From positions 62,001-126,000 of the forward strand of contig CAMXQE010000004.1 of assembly GCA_947246015.1 (NCBI GenBank): a stretch of 64,000 nt of DNA. The letters run 5' to 3'. The position numbers and the translations under genes are program-made. A model generated the notes under the pieces. That model made no database searches, was not told where the DNA came from, and saw only the letters and a list, made by a program, of their open reading frames with translations. This DNA comes from an uncultured Lachnospiraceae bacterium. Lineage in GTDB: Bacteria; Bacillota; Clostridia; Lachnospirales; Lachnospiraceae. Below are positions 59,261-64,000 of the stretch, in pieces (the first letter of the stretch is position 1; each line of letters opens with the position of its first letter).

Positions 59261-61189
59261 TTATTTTTTGTTATTATACTGCTCCAAATAAACAAGCAAT
59301 ACAGAAATGTCAGCTGGAGATACACCGGATATTCTGGATGCCTGGCCAACAGATACCGGTTTATAAGAAATCAGCTTTTGTCTTGCTTCCAAACGCAGAC
59401 TTTTAATATCATGATAATCCAGTTCTTCCGGTATTCTCTTCTTTTCCATTTTCTTAAACTGCCGTACCTGATGCAGCTGTCTCACAATATATCCCTCATA
59501 CTTAATTTCTATTTCAACCTGCTCAATTACATCATCCGGCAAAGGTTTCCTGTCCACATCAAGTTCCGCCAGTATATCATAAGATAATTCCGGACGGCAC
59601 ATCAATTCTGCCATATTTGTACCTGTTTTTAATGTAGAACTCCCATTTGAAATCAGGAAATCCTGCACATTTTTAGAAGCGCCAACCGAAAGATTTTTTA
59701 AACGTTTTATTTCTGCATCTATCATTGCTTTTTTCTTAAGAGTCGCCTGATAAGTTTCCTCTGAAACAAGCCCTGCCATATAACCCTTTTCCCTAAGACG
59801 TAAATCCGCATTATCCTGACGCAGCAAAAGCCGGTATTCCGCTCTTGAAGTCATCATACGGTAAGGTTCAAAATTATCTTTCGTTACCAAATCGTCAATA
59901 AGCACTCCTATATATGCTTCCGAACGGTCTATGGTTATCTGTTCCTTTCCAAGAATGGAAAGTGCAGCATTCATTCCGGCAATCAGACCCTGCGCCGCTG
60001 CCTCTTCATAACCGCTGCTTCCATTAAACTGTCCGGCACTGAAAAGTCCTTTTATTTCCTTAAATTCCAAAGTTGGAAACAACTGTCTCGGATTAATACA
60101 ATCATATTCAATCGCATAAGCATTTCTAACAATTTTACAGTTTTCCAATCCGGGAACTGTCCGGTACATAGCAAGCTGCACATCCTCAGGAAGCGATGAA
60201 GACATACCGCCCACATACATTTCATTCGTATGCATTCCTTCCGGTTCTATAAATACCTGATGTCTTTCTTTATCTGCAAACTTTACAACCTTATCCTCAA
60301 TGGAAGGACAATACCTTGGTCCTGTTCCTTCTATCACACCTGCATAAATCGGTGAGCGGTCTAAATTGCCGCGTATGATTTCATGCGTTTTCTCATTTGT
60401 ATAAGTCAGCCAGCAGGACACCTGGTCTATCTGCACATCTTCCGGATTTGTGGAAAAGGAAAAAGGAATTACTTTCTCATCGCCAAACTGCTCCTCCATT
60501 TTCGAAAAATCCAAACTTCTTTTATCCATCCTTGCAGGAGTTCCTGTCTTGAACCTCCTCATTTCTATTCCGAGTTCTTTTAAAGAATCTGTCAGGTAAT
60601 TTGCCGCCTGCAATCCATTCGGACCTGTATGGGTAATAGCTTCACCGCATAAACACCTTGCCTTTAAATAAGTTCCCGTACAAAGAATTACAGCCTTGCA
60701 TTCATAAACTGCTCCTGTGAATGTTTTGATTCCCGTAATCCTTTTTTTGGCGGTCTTATTTTCATTGTCCCTTTTGATTTCCATATCTTCCGCCAAAAGT
60801 TCGCATACTTCTGTCTGCTTAATAGTCAAATGATTCTGATTTTCCAATACTTTTCTCATAGAACGGGAATATTCCGCTTTATCCGCCTGTGCCCTTAAAG
60901 AATGAACGGCAGGACCTTTGGAAATATTCAGCATCTTAGACTGAATAAAAGTCTTATCTATATTCTTTCCCATTTCCCCGCCAAGCGCATCAACTTCTCT
61001 TACCAAATGTCCCTTGGAAGAACCTCCCACATTCGGATTACAGGGCATCAGCGCAATGCTATCCACACTGACCGTAAATATGACTGTTTCCAATCCCATT
61101 CTTGCACAAGCAAGAGCAGCCTCACATCCTGCATGGCCTGCACCTATTACACATACATCTGCTTTTTCCCTTATCTGCATCGCACCCAT
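59261..61189 (-). CDS. mnmG: tRNA uridine 5-carboxymethylaminomethyl modification enzyme, FAD subunit
   Basis: FAD protein of 642 aa that works with MnmE to modify the wobble U34. [10 protein letters not shown] is the FAD loop; [12 protein letters not shown] and [10 protein letters not shown] are GidA signatures. GGAGG lies 12 bases before the ATG at 61189 and six before a TTG at 61195, so either may be used. It is 18 bases after mnmE. Confidence 0.97.
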   Translation of the reverse strand: MGAMQIREKADVCVIGAGHAGCEAALACARMGLETVIFTVSVDSIALMPCNPNVGGSSKGHLVREVDALGGEMGKNIDKTFIQSKMLNISKGPAVHSLRAQADKAEYSRSMRKVLENQNHLTIKQTEVCELLAEDMEIKRDNENKTAKKRITGIKTFTGAVYECKAVILCTGTYLKARCLCGEAITHTGPNGLQAANYLTDSLKELGIEMRRFKTGTPARMDKRSLDFSKMEEQFGDEKVIPFSFSTNPEDVQIDQVSCWLTYTNEKTHEIIRGNLDRSPIYAGVIEGTGPRYCPSIEDKVVKFADKERHQVFIEPEGMHTNEMYVGGMSSSLPEDVQLAMYRTVPGLENCKIVRNAYAIEYDCINPRQLFPTLEFKEIKGLFSAGQFNGSSGYEEAAAQGLIAGMNAALSILGKEQITIDRSEAYIGVLIDDLVTKDNFEPYRMMTSRAEYRLLLRQDNADLRLREKGYMAGLVSEETYQATLKKKAMIDAEIKRLKNLSVGASKNVQDFLISNGSSTLKTGTNMAELMCRPELSYDILAELDVDRKPLPDDVIEQVEIEIKYEGYIVRQLHQVRQFKKMEKKRIPEELDYHDIKSLRLEARQKLISYKPVSVGQASRISGVSPADISVLLVYLEQYNNKK

Positions 61190-61207
61190 TTTCAAAAAAA
61201 CCTCCGT

Positions 61208-62626
61208 TTATTTACCCATACAGAATTTTGAGAATATCTCATTAACCAAATCCTCTCCGACTTCCTCTCCTATAATTGTACCAAGAGAAGCATAAGCGCT
61301 CATTAAATCAATGGAATAAAAATCTTCCGGCATATTGTTTTCTAAACTCTTTTTTACCTGAAGCATACTTTCATAAGCATTTTGAATCGCTTCCTTATGA
61401 CGCATATTTGTAATCACTACTTCATCATTAAAAGAAATCTCTCCCTTAAAAAACATGTCCCTGATTTCATTTTCAAACAAATCTATACCTGTATTTTCTT
61501 TTGTGGAAGTTTTAATAATTACAATATCTTTTTTATCACCATATCTTTTTCTGCATTCCTTCTTCAAAATGTCTTCCGTAACTACTGCATCCAAATCCGT
61601 TTTATTTAAAAGTATAATTGTCTTTTTATCCTCAATCATCTCTATGATTTCATAATCGCTTTCATCCAAAGGAATGGAACTATCTACCACATAAATAATC
61701 AAATCTGCATCCGAAGCATATTTCTTCGCTTTTTCCACACCAATTTTTTCTACCACATCTTCCGTAGAACGAATACCTGCTGTATCAATCACATTTAAAC
61801 TGATACCATGAAGTTTAATATTTTCTTCTAACACATCTCTTGTCGTTCCGGCAACATCTGTCACAATCGCCCTTTCCTCGCCAGCCAGAAGATTTAACAA
61901 AGAAGATTTTCCCGTGTTGGGTTTTCCTACAATTACTGTGTTAATGCCTTCCTTTAACATCTTTCCACTATCTGAAACATCCAGCAATTTCTTAAGTTCG
62001 GAAATCACCTTCTCCGTTTTTTCCATCAGTTTTTCTGAATATCCATCTAAACTGATATGCTCCGGGTCATCCAAAGCTGATTCAATAAAAGCAATTTCAT
62101 AAATTAATTCTTCCCTCAGTTTTTTTACCAACACTGAAACAGAACCTCTGAGCTGCTTTACCGAACTTTTTAATGCAAATTGATTTTTTGAATGGATAAT
62201 GTCAATCACAGCCTCCGCTTTTGATAAATCTATTCTTCCGTTTAAAAAAGCTCTTTTTGTAAACTCTCCCGGTTCAGCCAGACGGGCGCCATTTTTTATT
62301 ATCGCCTCCAATACTCTGTTTACTACCAGTACTCCTCCATGGCAATTAATTTCCACGGTATCTTCCGCTGTATAGCTGCGCGGAGCTTTCATCAGACTTA
62401 CCATAACTTCATCAATTACTTCATCTTCATCGGTTCCGTTATTTTTACCGTCTACAATAAATCCATAATGAATTGTATGCGAATTAAAATCAACTAATTT
62501 TTTCTTACCCGATTTTGTTCTGAATATTTTATTCACAATCTCTATGGCATCATCACCGCTTACCCGGACAATCCCGATTCCCGCTTCAGACATTGCGGTA
62601 GCGGCAGCAGCTATCGTATTTTTCAT
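61208..62626 (-). CDS. mnmE: tRNA modification GTPase
   Basis: Three-domain protein of 472 aa: N-terminal tetrahydrofolate-binding domain (about 1-120), helical domain split around the GTPase, and the C-terminal F-C-M-G-K that carries the catalytic Cys. GTPase motifs: G-K-P-N-T-G-K-S-S-L, D-T-A-G-I-R and N-K-T-D. GAGG lies before the ATG. Partner of MnmG. Confidence 0.97.
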   Translation of the reverse strand: MKNTIAAAATAMSEAGIGIVRVSGDDAIEIVNKIFRTKSGKKKLVDFNSHTIHYGFIVDGKNNGTDEDEVIDEVMVSLMKAPRSYTAEDTVEINCHGGVLVVNRVLEAIIKNGARLAEPGEFTKRAFLNGRIDLSKAEAVIDIIHSKNQFALKSSVKQLRGSVSVLVKKLREELIYEIAFIESALDDPEHISLDGYSEKLMEKTEKVISELKKLLDVSDSGKMLKEGINTVIVGKPNTGKSSLLNLLAGEERAIVTDVAGTTRDVLEENIKLHGISLNVIDTAGIRSTEDVVEKIGVEKAKKYASDADLIIYVVDSSIPLDESDYEIIEMIEDKKTIILLNKTDLDAVVTEDILKKECRKRYGDKKDIVIIKTSTKENTGIDLFENEIRDMFFKGEISFNDEVVITNMRHKEAIQNAYESMLQVKKSLENNMPEDFYSIDLMSAYASLGTIIGEEVGEDLVNEIFSKFCMGK

Positions 62627-62710
62627 ATTAGCTTAACCTCATTTCCATGCAGTTTTCATGCACTATCATTATCTTAGTCATCTTATCACATATTTGTACG
62701 TATTTCCATT

Positions 62711-62748
62711 AAAAAAGAACTGCGGATTTAACACAGCAGTTCTTTTTT
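62711..62748 (-). terminator. Intrinsic terminator after jag
   Basis: A 13-bp perfect stem (62711-62723 with 62736-62748) whose ends are A6/T6, loop of 12 bases, five bases after the jag stop. It separates yidC-jag from mnmE-mnmG-rsmG. Confidence 0.85.
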
Positions 62749-62752
62749 GGAT

Positions 62753-63376
62753 TTATCTCTTAAGCGTAACCACTACTCTCCTGAATGGTTCATCTCCTTC
62801 ACTATGGGTAGTAACATATTTATCATTCTGAAGAGCAGAATGGATAATCCTTCTTTCATAAGGATTCATAGGCTCTAATGAAACAGGGCGCTTTGTCCTT
62901 TTAACCTTATAAGCAATATTCTTGGCAAGATTCTCCAGTGTTTCCTTTCTTCTCTGCCTGTAATTTTCCGTATCTACTTTCACCCTGATATAATTTTCCG
63001 CTTCCTTATTGACAACCAAAGATACCAGATACTGCAAAGAATCCAATGTCTGTCCTCTCTTACCAATCAGGACGCCCATCTCATCACCGCTTAAATCAAT
63101 GTCCATAGAATTATCAAGCTCGTCATATTTCACATCTATTACTACGTTAAGTTTCATGGCATCGAATACATCATTTAAAAACTGCTTTGCATTGTCTGAA
63201 ACGGAATTCTTAACCCTTGCCTTAATAACCGCCGGTTTAGAACCTATTCCGAGAAAACCTGAAGAACCTTCTTCCAATACTTCATATTCCAGCTTGTCAC
63301 TGGTAACAAGCAGCTTCTGACAAGCCTCAGTAATTGCATCATTCACTGTTTTTGCCGATACCTGAATATATTCCAT
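62753..63376 (-). CDS. jag: RNA-binding protein Jag (KhpB)
   Basis: Protein of 207 aa: Jag N-terminal domain (about 1-50), KH domain with G-K-R-G-Q-T-L-D-S-L-Q-Y (about 105-150) and R3H domain with R-R-I-I-H and H-S-E-G-D-E-P-F-R-R-V-V. GGGAGG lies before the ATG. It follows yidC, as in most Firmicutes. Confidence 0.95.
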   Translation of the reverse strand: MEYIQVSAKTVNDAITEACQKLLVTSDKLEYEVLEEGSSGFLGIGSKPAVIKARVKNSVSDNAKQFLNDVFDAMKLNVVIDVKYDELDNSMDIDLSGDEMGVLIGKRGQTLDSLQYLVSLVVNKEAENYIRVKVDTENYRQRRKETLENLAKNIAYKVKRTKRPVSLEPMNPYERRIIHSALQNDKYVTTHSEGDEPFRRVVVTLKR

Positions 63377-63390
63377 TTTTATACCTCCCT

Positions 63391-64000
63391 CTATTTACGG
63401 TTATTCTTCTCATTATACTGTTTTACCATATTTGCCTTAGAAGCAATACTTCCCTGTTTTGCATTCCTGTTATAATATTCCGTAGACTTTCTGATTGCCT
63501 CGTCTTTTTCTTCCTGCGTCATCTTAGAAGTTGAATTTGCTTTTGATGCCAACGTTTGTGTTTTCGTATTCATAGTTGCATAATCATTCAGCATCTTGGC
63601 AGTAACACCCCGTTTTTCCAACTTCTTTTTATTTTTTTCAACATTCTTTTTAATGATTTCTTCCAAATCCATCTTATCGATATGCTTATTTATAACTATC
63701 TGCTGGATACTTCTCACCACAGAACCGGCAATCCAGTATATACCCATACCTGCGGGAAGTGAATAACAGAATATAGCTGACATAACCGGCATCATTATAT
63801 TCATTGTCTTCATAGAAGAAGCCATCGGATTATCCTGATTATTATTATTCGACTCTGCCTGAGGCATTAACTTCGTATTAATCCACTGTGTCAAAGCAGA
63901 TAATAAAGGAACAGCCAATGCTGCTATCACCATCAGAAATGTTCCGCTGTCCAATGCTTCATGAACAATATAAGAAGGAGAATTTCCTATATTTAATCCA
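63391..64000 (-). CDS. yidC: Membrane protein insertase YidC/OxaA (5' end outside window)
   Basis: C-terminal part of the insertase. The frame stays open from base 64000, adding residues upstream of A-L-D-S-G-T-F-L-M. The core shows I-A-A-L-A-V-P-L-L-S-A-L-T-Q-W and M-P-V-M-S-A-I-F-C-Y-S-L-P-A-G-M-G-I-Y-W, the YidC signature, followed by a basic cytoplasmic tail. The N-terminal helices and start lie to the right, with rnpA expected beyond. Confidence 0.94.
   Translation of the reverse strand, partial: GLNIGNSPSYIVHEALDSGTFLMVIAALAVPLLSALTQWINTKLMPQAESNNNNQDNPMASSMKTMNIMMPVMSAIFCYSLPAGMGIYWIAGSVVRSIQQIVINKHIDKMDLEEIIKKNVEKNKKKLEKRGVTAKMLNDYATMNTKTQTLASKANSTSKMTQEEKDEAIRKSTEYYNRNAKQGSIASKANMVKQYNEKNNRK

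Overview
The window looks like the chromosome of a low-to-moderate GC, Gram-positive anaerobe, most likely a gut Lachnospiraceae (Clostridia). The support is strong AGGAGG-type ribosome binding sites, two 16-bp parS sites, the block yidC-jag-mnmE-mnmG-rsmG with parA-parB nearby, families typical of that group (DUF3881, DUF4446, CD3324-like) and an arabinofuranosidase gene. The right edge lies next to the replication origin: yidC runs off the end, and in this group rnpA, rpmH and dnaA normally follow. Nearly all genes are on the minus strand, transcribed away from that presumed origin.

Layout from left to right. 0-4 kb: the 3' end of a GH51 arabinofuranosidase, an ArsR-type regulator, and an exported GH25 lysozyme with three SH3 repeats. 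4.2-6.8 kb: a three-gene plus-strand operon (GT2 glycosyltransferase, permuted NlpC/P60-like hydrolase, PSATGGQP flippase-like membrane protein). 6.8-16.5 kb: a ten-gene Mrp/Mbh-like cation antiporter operon with four MrpD/NuoL-family subunits and no redox module. 16.6-19.3 kb: trxA, trmB and a D,D-carboxypeptidase. 19.3-21.3 kb: a plasmid-type Rep_3 initiator with about 13 iteron-like repeats (ACTCC-N9-GTTWAA) on both strands, plus its own promoter. This is a plasmid-style replicon inside the chromosome. 21.4-26.1 kb: a two-component system, a DnaQ-like exonuclease and a cytidylate-kinase-like protein.

26.2-37.5 kb is the most unusual region. A tightly packed minus-strand operon of about twelve genes encodes a bifunctional endolysin (amidase plus GH24 lysozyme), two DUF2589 proteins, several unknown proteins, a STAS anti-anti-sigma protein, a DUF3574-like protein, an EamA transporter, a lone ECF-S-like membrane protein, a phosphatase/anti-sigma-kinase fusion with a related membrane domain, and a GH73-like glucosaminidase. 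Upstream is a 490-bp segment bounded by 21-bp inverted repeats and followed by a tyrosine recombinase gene. A TTGACA-17-TATTTT promoter sits at its far edge, pointing away from the operon. Inversion would turn it round and join it to a better -10 (TATTAT), which would drive the operon. This predicts a phase-variable, partner-switch-controlled peptidoglycan hydrolase/DUF2589 system that I do not recognise as described.

37.6-49.2 kb: an Lhr-type helicase, then an accessory stretch with HIT protein, small membrane proteins, adenosine deaminase, a PadR regulator, a truncated choloylglycine-hydrolase-like gene, a Vat-type acetyltransferase, a CD3324-like protein and tRNA-Arg(CCU). This stretch contains broken genes and a frameshift. 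49.2-64 kb: a lipoprotein, DUF3881, serS, an HD-GYP protein, DUF4446, parB, parA, two parS sites, a DegS/DegU-like pair, an alpha/beta hydrolase, rsmG, mnmG, mnmE, jag and partial yidC.
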